From positions 1-64,000 of the forward strand of contig CAZKXI010000011.1 of the NCBI GenBank assembly GCA_964556755.1: 64,000 nucleotides of DNA, read 5' to 3'. Positions 25,129 to 34,332 of this stretch are shown in pieces. This DNA is from UBA4085 sp964556755 (GTDB lineage Bacteria > Acidobacteriota > Aminicenantia > Aminicenantales > UBA4085). Each line of letters begins with the position of its first letter. Positions within the stretch are counted from its first letter, which is position 1. The notes under the pieces were generated by a model. That model was not told the origin of the DNA and made no database searches. It was given only the letters and a program-made list of their open reading frames with translations. Made by a program: the position numbers and the translations under genes.

Positions 25129-25992
25129 ATGAAGCCGAAGCGGCTGGAGGCGCTCCTGACCGGGCCCTCCTTCGTCTGGCTGCTGGGCTTCTTCCTGGTC
25201 CCCACCCTGCTCGTCTTCGTCCTGGCCTTCCGCCCGGCCGATCCCTTCGGCGGCATCGGCGCCGGCTGGACCCTGGACACCATCCGCTCGCTGGGCCGCT
25301 CCTCGTACCTGGCCATCGCCTGGAGGACGCTCTGGATCAGCCTCCTGACCACGGCCCTGTCCATGCTCCTGGCCGTGCCGGCCGGCTACGCCGTGGCCCG
25401 GGCCCCCGAGCGCCACCGCAAGACGCTCCTGATGCTGATCATCGTCCCCTTCTGGACGAGCTTTCTCATCCGGATCTTCGCCTGGCGGTCGCTGCTGCAT
25501 CCCGAGGGCCTGGTCAAGAAGGCCCTGATGGCCGTCGGCCTGGCCGGGCCGCAGACCCCTCTGCTCTACAACGCCGGGGCCGTCGTCCTGGTCATGGTCT
25601 ACACCTTCCTGCCCTTCGCCATCCTGCCCATCTACGCGGCGGCCGAGAAGTTCGACTTCCGCCTCCTGGAAGCGGCCCGCGACCTGGGGGCCCGTCCGCT
25701 GCAGGCCTTCCGGCGCGTCTTCCTGCCCGGCATCCGGGCCGGCCTGATGACGGCCGTGCTGGTCGTGTTCATCCCGGCCCTCGGCTCCTACGTCGTGCCG
25801 GACCTGGTCGGCGGGCCGGGCAGCGAGATGATCGGCAACAAGATCGCCCAGCGGGTCTTCGTCGACCGCAACCTGCCGCACGCCAGCGCCCTGGCCGTGG
25901 TCCTCATCCTGGCCGTCCTGGCCCCCCTGACGGCCATCCTCCTGCTGCGCCGCAAGGAGAAGCCCGGCGTCATCCTCTCGGAGGACGCGTGA
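25129..25992 (+). CDS. potB: polyamine ABC importer, permease 1
   Basis: 287-aa inner-membrane permease with about six helices. The EAA coupling motif is LEAARDLGARPLQAFRRVFLPGIRAGL, typical of MetI-like permeases. N-terminal helix FVWLLGFFLVPTLLVFVLAF; the block LIIVPFWTSFLIRIFAWRSLL is characteristic of PotB. Four nt after potA. Confidence 0.92.
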   Translation: MKPKRLEALLTGPSFVWLLGFFLVPTLLVFVLAFRPADPFGGIGAGWTLDTIRSLGRSSYLAIAWRTLWISLLTTALSMLLAVPAGYAVARAPERHRKTLLMLIIVPFWTSFLIRIFAWRSLLHPEGLVKKALMAVGLAGPQTPLLYNAGAVVLVMVYTFLPFAILPIYAAAEKFDFRLLEAARDLGARPLQAFRRVFLPGIRAGLMTAVLVVFIPALGSYVVPDLVGGPGSEMIGNKIAQRVFVDRNLPHASALAVVLILAVLAPLTAILLLRRKEKPGVILSEDA

Positions 25993-26774
25993 AGAGAAGC
26001 CGGCTGCCGATGCTCGTGACCGGCCTGGTCCTGGTCTTCTTCTACCTGCCCATCCTGATCCTCATCGTCAACTCCTTCAACGCCTCGCGCTTCAGCTCGT
26101 CCTGGCAGGGCTTCTCCCTGAAATGGTACGCCCGCCTGCTCCACGAGCCGGAGATCTGGTCCGCCGCCCGCAACACCCTGGTCATCGCCTTCGGCGTGAC
26201 GCTCCTCGCCCTGGTCCTGGGCACCACCTCGGCCCTGGCCCTGCACCGCTTCGCCCGGACCCGCCTGCAGCGGTTCCACTACACCCTGATCTACATGCCG
26301 CTGGTGGTCCCCGAGATCTTGATGGGCATCAGCCTGCTGATGGCCTTCGTGGCGGCCGGCGTCCGGCTGGGCCTGGGGACCATCTTCATCTCCCACGTCA
26401 CCTTCTGCGTCTCCTACGTGGCCCTGGTCGTGCTGGGCCGGCTGCAGGACTTCGACTTCTCGGTCATCGAGGCGGCCCAGGACCTGGGCGCCAGCTCCTG
26501 GACCACGACCCGCCGCGTCCTGCTGCCGATGCTGGCCCCGGGCCTGGCGGCCGGCGGCCTGCTGGCCTTCACCCTGTCGCTGGACGACTTCGTCATCACC
26601 TTCTTCGTGGCCGGCCCGGGCGCCACGACCTTGCCCATCCGGGTCTACAGCATGATCAAGCACGGGGCCACGCCGCTGATCAACGCCCTCTCGACCCTGC
26701 TGCTCGTCCTGACCTTCGTCATCGTCTTCGCCAGCCAGAGGCTGAGCCGATCGAAAACCATGGAGGGGATATGA
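25989..26774 (+). CDS. potC: polyamine ABC importer, permease 2
   Basis: 261-aa partner permease. GTG start at 25989 overlaps the potB stop by GTGA. EAA motif IEAAQDLGASSWTTTRRVLLPMLAPGL; FLPILILIVNSFNASRFSS at the N terminus and LAFTLSLDDFVITFFVAGPG are standard PotC blocks. Six predicted helices. Forms the channel with PotB. Confidence 0.92.
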   Translation: MKRSRLPMLVTGLVLVFFYLPILILIVNSFNASRFSSSWQGFSLKWYARLLHEPEIWSAARNTLVIAFGVTLLALVLGTTSALALHRFARTRLQRFHYTLIYMPLVVPEILMGISLLMAFVAAGVRLGLGTIFISHVTFCVSYVALVVLGRLQDFDFSVIEAAQDLGASSWTTTRRVLLPMLAPGLAAGGLLAFTLSLDDFVITFFVAGPGATTLPIRVYSMIKHGATPLINALSTLLLVLTFVIVFASQRLSRSKTMEGI

Positions 26775-27847
26775 ACCACGCCGCCGCCCGCCCGCTCGTC
26801 CGGGCCGCCCTGGCCCTGGCCGCCGCCGGCTGCCTCGTCGGCCTGGCCGCCTGCGCCAAGCCGTCGTCCGAGGCCCCCGAGGCCGCCGTCCTGCACGTCT
26901 ACACGTGGGCCGACTACATCAAGCCCGAGCTGGTCAGCCGCTTCGAGGCGGAGCAGGGCTGCAAGGTCGTCATCGACACCTTCGACTCCAACGAGTCGAT
27001 GTACGCCAAGATCAAGGCCGGGGCCACCGGCTACGACCTGATCATGCCGACCAGCTACATGGTCTCCCTGATGCACGCGCAGGGCATGCTCCAGAGGCTG
27101 GACCGGGCCAAGATCCCCAACGCCGACCGCGTCGACCCCGAGTACCTGGCCGTGGCCGTGGACAAGGCCATGGACCACTCGGTGCCCTACATGATCACCA
27201 ACACCGGGATCGCCTACCTCAAGAGCAAGGTCAAGGACTTCGAGCCGAGCTGGACCATGTTCGGGCGGGCCGACCTGAAGGGCCGCATGGTCATGCTCAA
27301 CGACATGCGGGAGACGATCGGCGGGGCCCTGAAGCTCCTCGGCTACAGCCTCAACAGCCGCAGCGAGGAGGAGCTGGCCAAGGCCCGCGACGTCGTCCTC
27401 GGCTGGAAGGCCAACCTGGCCAAGTTCGAGAACGAGCAGTACAAGTCGGGCCTGGCCTCCGGCGAGTTCCTGCTCGTCCACGGCTACAGCGGCGACATCC
27501 TCCAGGTCCAGGCCGAGAACCCCGACGTGGCCTTCGCCATGCCGCGCGAGGGCGGGACGATCTCCTGCGACGACATGGTCATCCCGGCCACGGCCAAGGC
27601 GGTCGGCCTGGCTCACGCCTTCATCAACTTCCTGCACGATCCCCAGGTGGCGGCCGAGAACACCGACTTCACCCAGTATCTCTGCCCCAACCGGGACGCC
27701 TACCCGCTGATGTCGGAGGCGATCAAGGGCAATCCGGCCATCTTCCTCTCGCCGGAGCTCAAGGCCAAGTGCGAGGTCCTGGACGACCTGGGAGCCGACA
27801 ACGCCAAATGGGTCAAGGTCTGGGACGAGATCAAGGCCGCCAAATAG
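26771..27847 (+). CDS. potD: polyamine ABC importer, substrate-binding lipoprotein
   Basis: 358-aa periplasmic binding protein anchored by a lipoprotein signal (LVGLAAC lipobox at about 20-26). VLHVYTWADYIKPELVSRFEAEQGCKVVIDTFDSNE is the PotD/PotF signature; YDLIMPTSYMVSLMHAQGML and VPYMITNTGIAY line the ligand cleft. The gene starts at ATG 26771, overlapping the potC stop, with GGAGGGG upstream. Spermidine versus putrescine preference cannot be decided by eye; speD at 31067 points to spermidine physiology. Confidence 0.92.
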   Translation: MNHAAARPLVRAALALAAAGCLVGLAACAKPSSEAPEAAVLHVYTWADYIKPELVSRFEAEQGCKVVIDTFDSNESMYAKIKAGATGYDLIMPTSYMVSLMHAQGMLQRLDRAKIPNADRVDPEYLAVAVDKAMDHSVPYMITNTGIAYLKSKVKDFEPSWTMFGRADLKGRMVMLNDMRETIGGALKLLGYSLNSRSEEELAKARDVVLGWKANLAKFENEQYKSGLASGEFLLVHGYSGDILQVQAENPDVAFAMPREGGTISCDDMVIPATAKAVGLAHAFINFLHDPQVAAENTDFTQYLCPNRDAYPLMSEAIKGNPAIFLSPELKAKCEVLDDLGADNAKWVKVWDEIKAAK

Positions 27848-27872
27848 CCCGGCTGTCGCCGGCCGGCGGGTG

Positions 27873-27901
27873 TTGCGCCCCGGCCGGGAAAGCCCTAGAA
27901 T
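27873..27901 (+). promoter_or_regulatory. sigma-70-type promoter, predicted leaderless
   Basis: TTGCGC (27873-27878), 17-nt spacer, TAGAAT (27896-27901). Seven nt separate the -10 from ATG 27909. Confidence 0.55.
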
Positions 27902-27908
27902 TCCGCGC

Positions 27909-28946
27909 ATGAGAAAGCTCCCGTACGCTCCAGGGCTCGTCCTCGCCGCCGCCGTGGCCCTTGTCGGGGCCGCCGTCTTGCCGGCCGCCCGCGCCGCCCA
28001 GTCCGTCTCCGCCCCCGCCCCGGAGGGGCCGGACGGGCTCCGGGTCTGGAAGGTCCCCAACGTGACGGAAGGGGCGGAGTGCTATTTCTCGCCCGACGGC
28101 CGCTCGCTCATCTACAACGGCAGGGAAGCGGGGGACCCGACCCATCAGGTCTATACCATCCGGCTGGACGGCACGGGGCGCAAGCGGATCAACGACAAGG
28201 GCGCCGATGCCTGCTCCTACTGGAATCCGAACGGCCAGGGGCTGATCTGGACCTCGACGCGGGACCACCTGGATATGAAGCCGGGAAATTTCTCCGATGT
28301 TCGCGACTATCCGCAGGGGGCGGAGATCTACACTTCGGACCTCGATGGCGGGCGGGTCTATCGGATGACCGATAACGGCTTCTACGACGCCGAGGTCACC
28401 TACGCCCCGGACGGGCACAAGATCCTCTTCGGCCGCCAGATCGAGGGGCGGATGGACCTCTGGACGATGAATCCCGACGGATCCGGCCAGAAGCAGATCA
28501 CTTTCACCCCCGACTGGCAGGAAGGCGGCGCCGTCTATCTCCCCGACAACAAGACCATCATCACCCGGGCCTGGAAGATGTCGGAGGAGACCCTCCCGGC
28601 CAAGGATATGCAGCTGTTCCTGCTCAACGAGGACGGCTCCGATATCTGCGCGATCACGACCGAGCCCGGAACGCACTGGTCGCCCTTTCCCGCTCCGGAC
28701 GGCGTCCACGCCGTCTATGTCAAGCTGCTGCCGCCCCGGAACTTCGAGATCTTCCTGATCGACCTGAGGACCCGGGAGGAGAAGCGCCTGACCTATTTCG
28801 ACGGCTTCGACGGCTTCCCCTCGATCTCCCCGGACGGCCGGCTGATGGCCATCTCGACGAGCCGCGGCGCCGCCCCCGGCCAGCGGACGCTGAGCCTCTA
28901 CCTCATGGACATCTCGCCGCTAGCGATTGGACCGAACCAAGAATAG
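27909..28946 (+). CDS. secreted TolB-like beta-propeller protein
   Basis: 345-aa exported protein with signal peptide (LVLAAAVALVGAAVLPAARAAQS). The mature part contains WD40/PD40 propeller repeats of TolB type: CYFSPDGRSLIYNG, VYTIRLDGTGRKRIND, DGHKILFGR, DLWTMNPDGSGQKQITF, FPSISPDGRLMAISTS. Likely a periplasmic six-blade propeller that binds a protein or sugar. No enzymatic domain is attached, unlike S9 peptidases with such propellers. No Shine-Dalgarno; start fits a leaderless transcript. Confidence 0.8.
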   Translation: MRKLPYAPGLVLAAAVALVGAAVLPAARAAQSVSAPAPEGPDGLRVWKVPNVTEGAECYFSPDGRSLIYNGREAGDPTHQVYTIRLDGTGRKRINDKGADACSYWNPNGQGLIWTSTRDHLDMKPGNFSDVRDYPQGAEIYTSDLDGGRVYRMTDNGFYDAEVTYAPDGHKILFGRQIEGRMDLWTMNPDGSGQKQITFTPDWQEGGAVYLPDNKTIITRAWKMSEETLPAKDMQLFLLNEDGSDICAITTEPGTHWSPFPAPDGVHAVYVKLLPPRNFEIFLIDLRTREEKRLTYFDGFDGFPSISPDGRLMAISTSRGAAPGQRTLSLYLMDISPLAIGPNQE

Positions 28947-28952
28947 AAGAGA

Positions 28953-30359
28953 TCACAGGAACGGCAGGTAGCGCTCCACCTCGTAGGGGCTGACCTGCTT
29001 GTCGAACTCGGCCCCCACGTTCTTGCGGTAGTCCTCGATCTCCTGGCGCTTGTTGGCGATGAACTTGGCGAAGATGTGCTCGCCCAGGGTCTCGCGGACC
29101 AGGGCGCTCTTCTCCATGAGCTTGACGGCTTCCACCAGGTCGCGCGGCAGGTTGCCGATGCGGAGCCGCTTCTGCTGGGCCGCGCTCATCTCGTAGATGT
29201 TCGCCTCGACCGGGTCGGCCAGGGCCATCTTCCGCCGGATCCCGTCCAGGCCGGCCGCCAGCATCACGGCCAGGGCCAGGTAGACGTTGCAGCCGGGGTC
29301 CGGCGAGCGGAGCTCGATCCGGGTGGCCTTCTCCTTGCCCGGCTGGTAGCGGGGGACGCGGATGTAGGCCGAGCGGTTGCGCTGCCCCCAGGCCACATAG
29401 ACGGGCGCCTCGTAGCCGAGGATCAGCCGCTTGTAGGAGACCACCCACTGGCTGAACACGGCCGAGGTCTCGCGGGCGTGGGCCAGCAGCCCGGCGGTGT
29501 AGGCGTGGGCGGCCGCGGACAGGCTGTAGGCGTCGCGGCCGTCGAAGAAGGCGTTCTGGCCGCCCTTCCACAGAGATTGGTGGACGTGCATGCCGCTGCC
29601 GTTCTGGCCGTTGATCGGCTTGGGCATGAAGGTGGCGTAGAGGCCGTGGCTGCGAGCCACCCGCTTGACCAGGTAGCGGACGAGCATGACGATGTCGGCC
29701 ATGTCCAGGGCCGGGGCGTAGCGCAGGTCGATCTCGTGCTGGCCGTGGGCCACCTCGTGGTGATCGTACTCCGTGGGCACTCCCATGCGCTGCAGGAGGA
29801 GGAGAGTCTCCTTGCGGATCTCGCCGTGTCGGCCGGCGAAGAAGTAGCCGCCCTGGTCGAGGGGCCTGGGCTCATGGTCGTTGGGGAAGACGAAGAACTC
29901 CAGCTCCGGGCCGACTAGGAAGCCGTCGAAGCCGAGCTCCCTCTTGGCCCCGGCCAGGGCCCGCTTCAGGACGTGGCGGCTGTCGGCGCCGGAGGGCTTG
30001 CCGTCCGGCGTGACGATGTCGCCGAACATGACCGCCTCCCGCCAGACCGTGTCGTCGGCGGCTCCATGGTAGGTCCAGGGCAGAACCCGGAAGGTCTTGG
30101 GATCGGGCTGGATGACCAGGTCGCTCTCTTCGATCCGGACGAAGCCCTCGACCGAGGAGCCGTCGAAGCCCTTGCCGTCCCGGAAGGCGGCCTCAAGCTC
30201 CGAGGCCGGAAACGAGAACTCCATGGGACGGCCGAGGATGTCGGCGAAGAGGACCCGGATGAACTCGATCCGGCGGGCCGGGTCGCGGACCTCGCGGAGG
30301 ACCTCCTCGGCGTCGGCGAATCCGTAGTCGCGGGGCATGCGGCGGGGGTTCGGGGTCAT
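28953..30359 (-). CDS. glnA: type I glutamine synthetase, GSI-alpha-like
   Basis: 468-aa enzyme making glutamine from glutamate, ammonia and ATP. Signatures: GKGFDGSSVEGF (beta-grasp latch), GPELEFFVF, HEVAHGQHEIDLRY (metal ligands), NGQNGSGMHVHQSL (ATP site), YIRVPRY and ELRSPDPGCNVYLALAVMLAAGLDGI. The region expected to carry the adenylylated Tyr of GSI-beta (NLYDLPPEE type) reads EANIYEMSAAQQKR, so regulation by GlnE is unlikely. Convergent with the propeller gene (6 nt apart) and divergent from the Lrp-type regulator. AGGAGG precedes ATG 30359. Confidence 0.93.
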   Translation of the reverse strand: MTPNPRRMPRDYGFADAEEVLREVRDPARRIEFIRVLFADILGRPMEFSFPASELEAAFRDGKGFDGSSVEGFVRIEESDLVIQPDPKTFRVLPWTYHGAADDTVWREAVMFGDIVTPDGKPSGADSRHVLKRALAGAKRELGFDGFLVGPELEFFVFPNDHEPRPLDQGGYFFAGRHGEIRKETLLLLQRMGVPTEYDHHEVAHGQHEIDLRYAPALDMADIVMLVRYLVKRVARSHGLYATFMPKPINGQNGSGMHVHQSLWKGGQNAFFDGRDAYSLSAAAHAYTAGLLAHARETSAVFSQWVVSYKRLILGYEAPVYVAWGQRNRSAYIRVPRYQPGKEKATRIELRSPDPGCNVYLALAVMLAAGLDGIRRKMALADPVEANIYEMSAAQQKRLRIGNLPRDLVEAVKLMEKSALVRETLGEHIFAKFIANKRQEIEDYRKNVGAEFDKQVSPYEVERYLPFL

Positions 30360-30452
30360 GGCGTCCTCCTGGCTCCGACGGGGCTTGTGGAACGCCGCCC
30401 GATCCCTTAGACTGGGTTCCGACGACGGCCCCGGCGTCCTGACTTGCCCGCT

Positions 30453-30481
30453 ATTCTAGTGAGGCCGCGCGGGGCTGTCAA
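30453..30481 (-). promoter_or_regulatory. strong glnA promoter
   Basis: Minus strand TTGACA (30481-30476), 17-nt spacer, TAGAAT (30458-30453): near-consensus. Leader about 87 nt. It lies 20 nt from the start of the divergent Lrp-type gene, so that regulator could act on it. Confidence 0.65.
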
Positions 30482-30500
30482 CGCCGTCCAGGAGAGAGTC

Positions 30501-30944
30501 ATGATCGAGGCCATGGATCGCAAGCTGGTCAGGGCCCTGAACGCCAACGCGCGCAAGAGCTTCCGGGAGATCGCCAAGGAGCTGGGCACCTCGACGACGG
30601 CCGTCATCCGCGGGATCAAGAAGCTGGAGGCCTCGGGGGCCATCTCCGGCTACATCCCCGTCGTCGATCCGACGGCGATGGGGCTCGACCTGACCGTGGT
30701 CGTCTCGCTGCGCATCAATCAAGGCCGGCTTCTGGAGACCCAGCGCCAGATCGCCCGCGATCCCCACGTGGCCCTGGCCCTCGACGTGACCGGGGAATGG
30801 GATTCCCTGATCGTGGCCCATTTCCAGGGCCGCGAGGACCTGGACGCCTTCCTCAAGAAGATCAACGGAAACAAGTGCGTGGCCCGGACGGTCACCCACA
30901 TCGTCCTCAACACCATCAAGAACGACCGGCGCCTGGCCGTCTGA
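30501..30944 (+). CDS. Lrp/AsnC-family transcriptional regulator
   Basis: 147-aa regulator. N-terminal helix-turn-helix IEAMDRKLVRALNANARKSFREIAKELGTSTTAVIRGIKKLEASG, then the ligand-binding RAM/ACT domain (VVVSLRINQGRLLETQRQIARDPHVALALDVTGEWDSLIVAHFQ). Start at ATG 30501, 7 nt after AGGAGAG. Divergent from glnA and 120 nt before speD, so candidate targets are nitrogen and polyamine genes next to it; that is inference from position. Confidence 0.9.
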   Translation: MIEAMDRKLVRALNANARKSFREIAKELGTSTTAVIRGIKKLEASGAISGYIPVVDPTAMGLDLTVVVSLRINQGRLLETQRQIARDPHVALALDVTGEWDSLIVAHFQGREDLDAFLKKINGNKCVARTVTHIVLNTIKNDRRLAV

Positions 30945-30999
30945 CCGGCCGCCCCCACCCCCGTCCCGCCGCCCCGGCGGCCTTTCCGGCCCGTCCATA

Positions 31000-31027
31000 T
31001 TGACAGGGGGGGCGGATATGCCATAAT
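31000..31027 (+). promoter_or_regulatory. speD promoter
   Basis: TTGACA (31000-31005), 16-nt spacer containing seven consecutive G, CATAAT (31022-31027). Leader about 33 nt with GGAGGAAGG before the TTG start. Confidence 0.6.
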
Positions 31028-31066
31028 GCCCCTGTTTCGAGCGCCCGCCCGCCGCAGGAGGAAGGA

Positions 31067-31510
31067 TTGCCCAAGAAGGTCTACGAGCCGGTCGGACACC
31101 ACTACATCGTCGAAGCCTCGGGATGCAACGCCAAGGTCATCGGCAGCGTCGAGAAGGTCCAGGACATCCTGGTCAAGGCGGCCGAGGTGGCCGGGGCCAC
31201 CGTGTGGGCCATCTCCTTCAGCAAGTTCCCGCCCAGCGGCGTCAGCGGCGTCGTGGTCATCTCCGAATCGCACCTCTCGACCCACACTTGGCCGGAGCGG
31301 CGCTACGCCGCCCTGGACATCTATACCTGCGGCTCCCATGTCGATCCCGAGAAGGCCGTCATCTACGCCCTGGAGGGCTTCGGAGCGGCGTCGTCCCACA
31401 TCACCGAGATCACCCGCGGCATCGACGAGGGCGACTCCCGCTTCTTCCACTCCTTCGTGACCTGGGAAGAGGACTTCCGCAAGCACATGGACAAGCCATC
31501 GTCCAAGTGA
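31067..31510 (+). CDS. speD: S-adenosylmethionine decarboxylase proenzyme
   Basis: 147-aa class 1 prokaryotic AdoMet decarboxylase, which makes the aminopropyl donor for spermidine. Self-cleavage is expected between Glu67 and Ser68 in VVISESHLSTHTWPE, producing the pyruvoyl group; the acid/base Cys is in DIYTCGSH. Starts with TTG 31067 after a strong GGAGGAAGG. No spermidine synthase (speE) or speA/speC is in the window. The length is slightly above the usual 120-130 aa. Confidence 0.94.
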   Translation: MPKKVYEPVGHHYIVEASGCNAKVIGSVEKVQDILVKAAEVAGATVWAISFSKFPPSGVSGVVVISESHLSTHTWPERRYAALDIYTCGSHVDPEKAVIYALEGFGAASSHITEITRGIDEGDSRFFHSFVTWEEDFRKHMDKPSSK

Positions 31511-31653
31511 TCCCGTAAACTTCTTTTACGCCCGGGCGCCCCGTGGGCCCCGCCTCCTCCTGACGCCCCCCGAGGGGAGCGGCTTGGCATAAAACGTGCT
31601 TTGACCATGGGCAGGTGCGCCGCGTGAGACTGATGCTCCCCGTCCCGACGCGT

Positions 31654-31659
31654 TATAAT
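31654..31659 (+). promoter_or_regulatory. TATAAT box, predicted leaderless
   Basis: A perfect TATAAT with 6 nt to the GTG at 31666. The position where a -35 is expected (31631-31636) reads TGATGC, a poor match, so an activator may be needed. Confidence 0.4.
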
Positions 31660-31665
31660 AGAAAG

Positions 31666-34332
31666 GTGAAGGGTCCGATCACAAAAGCCGCGGTCTTAGC
31701 CGCCGCCCTGCTCGCCGCGGCCGTCTGGGGAAGCGCGCCGGCCCTGCCGGCTCCCTCCTTCGCGCCCGTCCCGATTCAAGCCCCGCCGGCGCCCGACTCC
31801 CTCTGGGACGGCCTGAGCCGGGCTTTCGCCGCCGGTGACTTCGACGGGTACGCGGCGGCTTTCGTGGCCCGGCTGCGGGACAAGGAGCGCTTGCGGGCCG
31901 GAGACCTGCGGGCGACATTCGGGATGACTTCCGTCCTCTTTCGCGTCGCCGGCCGGACGACCGACCCCGACGGGAGGGAGCGGGTCTTCCTCCAGGCCTT
32001 CTTCCAGAACGACCTCTCGGCCATGCTCGAGAGCTGGCAGATCGTGCCGGTCTGGGAGGCCGGCGCCTGGCGCATCTCGGAGAAGACCGTCTCCGGCGGC
32101 CTCGGGGTCCTCTACAAGCTGCGCCTGCCGTCCGGCCCGGCGACCCGGGCCGAGCGGATCGAAGTCTCCCACCAGGACTTCAAGCTAACCTTCACGAACG
32201 CCGTCGTCTTCCATGACAACCTCCCCGACCTGGAGACCGGGTTGATCGTCCTGGGCGAGGGGCGCCTCCGCTTCGCGCCGGCCAACGCCGCCGAGCGACA
32301 TCAGCTGGAGCTGCGCTATGGGACGCCTTACCTGGAGGACCGGGTCGAGTCGGCCTACCTGCGCTTCTCTCCGGGCTACTTCCAGACCCGCGTCCGGATC
32401 GAGAACGAGAGGCCGGCCGATCTTCCGGCCGCGGAGGCGGCCGGATGGACGGCCCGGGCCGCGGCGCTGTTCCGGGAGAGCTACGGGGAGTCCTTCACGG
32501 TGGAGAACTCCCTGACCGGCGAGCCGATGACCTTCCTGCCCCGCGACGAGCAGGTCGTCTTCGAGCTCCAGGCCCGCCGCGCCGGGCCTCTGACTTATGT
32601 CTTCTCGCCCTACGCGGAGGACGAAGTCCACCTGGCCTCGCGCCGTCCCGACCGGATCATCAGCCTCTACACGCCCGAGCCCGAAGGCCCGCCGCTGAGG
32701 CGGATGGTCCTGTCCTTCGACCGCCGGGCCGACATCCGGCGGTGCCGGGTCGACATCGACCTGCAGCCGGAGCGCCGCTATCTGTCCGGACGGGCTCGCC
32801 TGGAATTCGCGGCCCGCGTCGACGAGGTCGACAGCCTGCGCTTCAACCTCCACCCCGCCCTGGACATCCTCCGCATCCAGGACCAGGCCGGCCGCTCCCT
32901 GTTCTTCACCCAGGACAAGTCGCGCGGCCTGCTCTACGTCTTTCTCCTGGAGGCGATGCCGAAGAACGCGGAGGCCTGGATCGAAGTCCTCTACCGGGGC
33001 GTCCTGAGCCCGCCGGCTCCGACCTCCGACGACTTGGCCGCCGGGCAGGCCGGGGGAGCGGCGGCTATGGGCGCCCCGGCCTACGAGACTCTTCTCTACA
33101 GCCAGTCGGCCTATTGGTACCCCGCGCCGCCCGAGGACGACTTCTTCGAGGCGTCCCTTCGGGTCGTCGTGCCTCCCGGGTACTCCTGCGTGGCCAGCGG
33201 CCTGGAGACGGAGAGGGGCATCGTCGACAACCTCGGCCGTGTCACCGCTTTGGAGAAGGTCGGGCATCCCTACTTCGGCTTCCAGAGCCGGCAGCCGCTC
33301 CGCTACCTGTCCTTCCTGGTCGGGCGGCTGGCGCCCATCGGCGGCGGCCCGGGACCGGATCCCGGCCCCCCGGTCGAGGCCTTCTACGCGTCCGACATCC
33401 GCTTGCCCAGCCCGTCCCTGCCCCAGGACAGCCGTGACATCCTGCGCGTCTTCAGCGGGCTGTTCGGCCCCTATCCCTTCGAGAAGCTGACCGTCGTGCA
33501 AAGGCAGTGGGCGACGGGGGGCGGCCACAGCCCCGCGTCCCTGGTCATCCTCAACGATCTGCCGAGAGCATCCGACGGAACGCGCCTGTTGGCGGCCAAC
33601 ACCCCGGTCAACCTGGGCCGCTTCCGCATCGGATACCTGGCCCACGAGATCGCTCACCAGTGGTGGGGCCAGGGCGTCTCCTGGGCCACCTACAAGGACC
33701 AATGGCTGAGCGAGGGATTGTCCCAGTTCTCGGCCGCGCTCTACCTGCGAAGCCGGATGGGGGAGGGGGCCTATCGCGACCTGCTCCGTCAATTCTCCCG
33801 CTGGACGGTCCGCAAGTCCGGGCTGGGGCCGATCCTGCTGGGGACCCGGCTGCGGCACCTCGACTTCGCGGGCTATCAAGCCATCGTCTACGACAAGAGC
33901 GCCCTGGTCATGGCCATGCTGCTGGATGGGCTCGGCGAGGACCGCTTCTTCAGCGGCTTGCGGGACTTTTTCGCCCGCCATCGGGGGCAGGCCGCGCGGA
34001 CCCGGGACTTCATCCAAGCCATGAGCGCGGCCGCGGGCCGGGACCTGAAGCCCTTCTTCGACCGCTGGCTCGGCAGCCATCTCCTGCCGGAGCTGCAGGC
34101 GTCCCACTCCCTCCATGTCGTGGACGGCCGGCCGGTCCTGCGGCTCAGCCTGACCCAGACCGGCCCGGCTTTCGCCTTCCCGCTGTGGGTCGCCTGGACC
34201 GAGGACGGGCGGAAGGTCCGCCGCTGCCTGGATATCGATGCGGCGGCCAAGACCTTCGACATCCCCTGCGCCGGCCGGCCGAGCCGGGTCCGCTTCGACC
34301 CCGACGGCATCTTCCCCGGGCGCATCCTTTAG
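31666..34332 (+). CDS. secreted M1-family metallopeptidase
   Basis: 888-aa gluzincin. GTG 31666 begins a signal peptide (KGPITKAAVLAAALLAAAVWGSAPALPAP); the in-frame GTG at 31615 would place TATAAT inside the gene. Zinc motif HEIAHQWWGQ with the third ligand 18 residues on in WLSEGLSQF matches M1 aminopeptidases. The N-terminal 350 residues are unrelated to standard M1 domains; the usual GAMEN exopeptidase loop is replaced by a GGGHSPASL stretch, so aminopeptidase specificity is uncertain. The tail after about 770 resembles a C-terminal beta-sandwich. Confidence 0.85.
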   Translation: MKGPITKAAVLAAALLAAAVWGSAPALPAPSFAPVPIQAPPAPDSLWDGLSRAFAAGDFDGYAAAFVARLRDKERLRAGDLRATFGMTSVLFRVAGRTTDPDGRERVFLQAFFQNDLSAMLESWQIVPVWEAGAWRISEKTVSGGLGVLYKLRLPSGPATRAERIEVSHQDFKLTFTNAVVFHDNLPDLETGLIVLGEGRLRFAPANAAERHQLELRYGTPYLEDRVESAYLRFSPGYFQTRVRIENERPADLPAAEAAGWTARAAALFRESYGESFTVENSLTGEPMTFLPRDEQVVFELQARRAGPLTYVFSPYAEDEVHLASRRPDRIISLYTPEPEGPPLRRMVLSFDRRADIRRCRVDIDLQPERRYLSGRARLEFAARVDEVDSLRFNLHPALDILRIQDQAGRSLFFTQDKSRGLLYVFLLEAMPKNAEAWIEVLYRGVLSPPAPTSDDLAAGQAGGAAAMGAPAYETLLYSQSAYWYPAPPEDDFFEASLRVVVPPGYSCVASGLETERGIVDNLGRVTALEKVGHPYFGFQSRQPLRYLSFLVGRLAPIGGGPGPDPGPPVEAFYASDIRLPSPSLPQDSRDILRVFSGLFGPYPFEKLTVVQRQWATGGGHSPASLVILNDLPRASDGTRLLAANTPVNLGRFRIGYLAHEIAHQWWGQGVSWATYKDQWLSEGLSQFSAALYLRSRMGEGAYRDLLRQFSRWTVRKSGLGPILLGTRLRHLDFAGYQAIVYDKSALVMAMLLDGLGEDRFFSGLRDFFARHRGQAARTRDFIQAMSAAAGRDLKPFFDRWLGSHLLPELQASHSLHVVDGRPVLRLSLTQTGPAFAFPLWVAWTEDGRKVRRCLDIDAAAKTFDIPCAGRPSRVRFDPDGIFPGRIL

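Noticed and set aside
23139..25364. Minus-strand frame joining the M50 protease to antisense of potA
   Set aside because: Homology begins at ATG 23816; the rest is antisense to a clear ABC ATPase gene and crosses a promoter region.
31514..31530. Hairpin CGTAAA/TTTACG after speD
   Set aside because: Weak AT-rich stem with no U-tract; could be chance.
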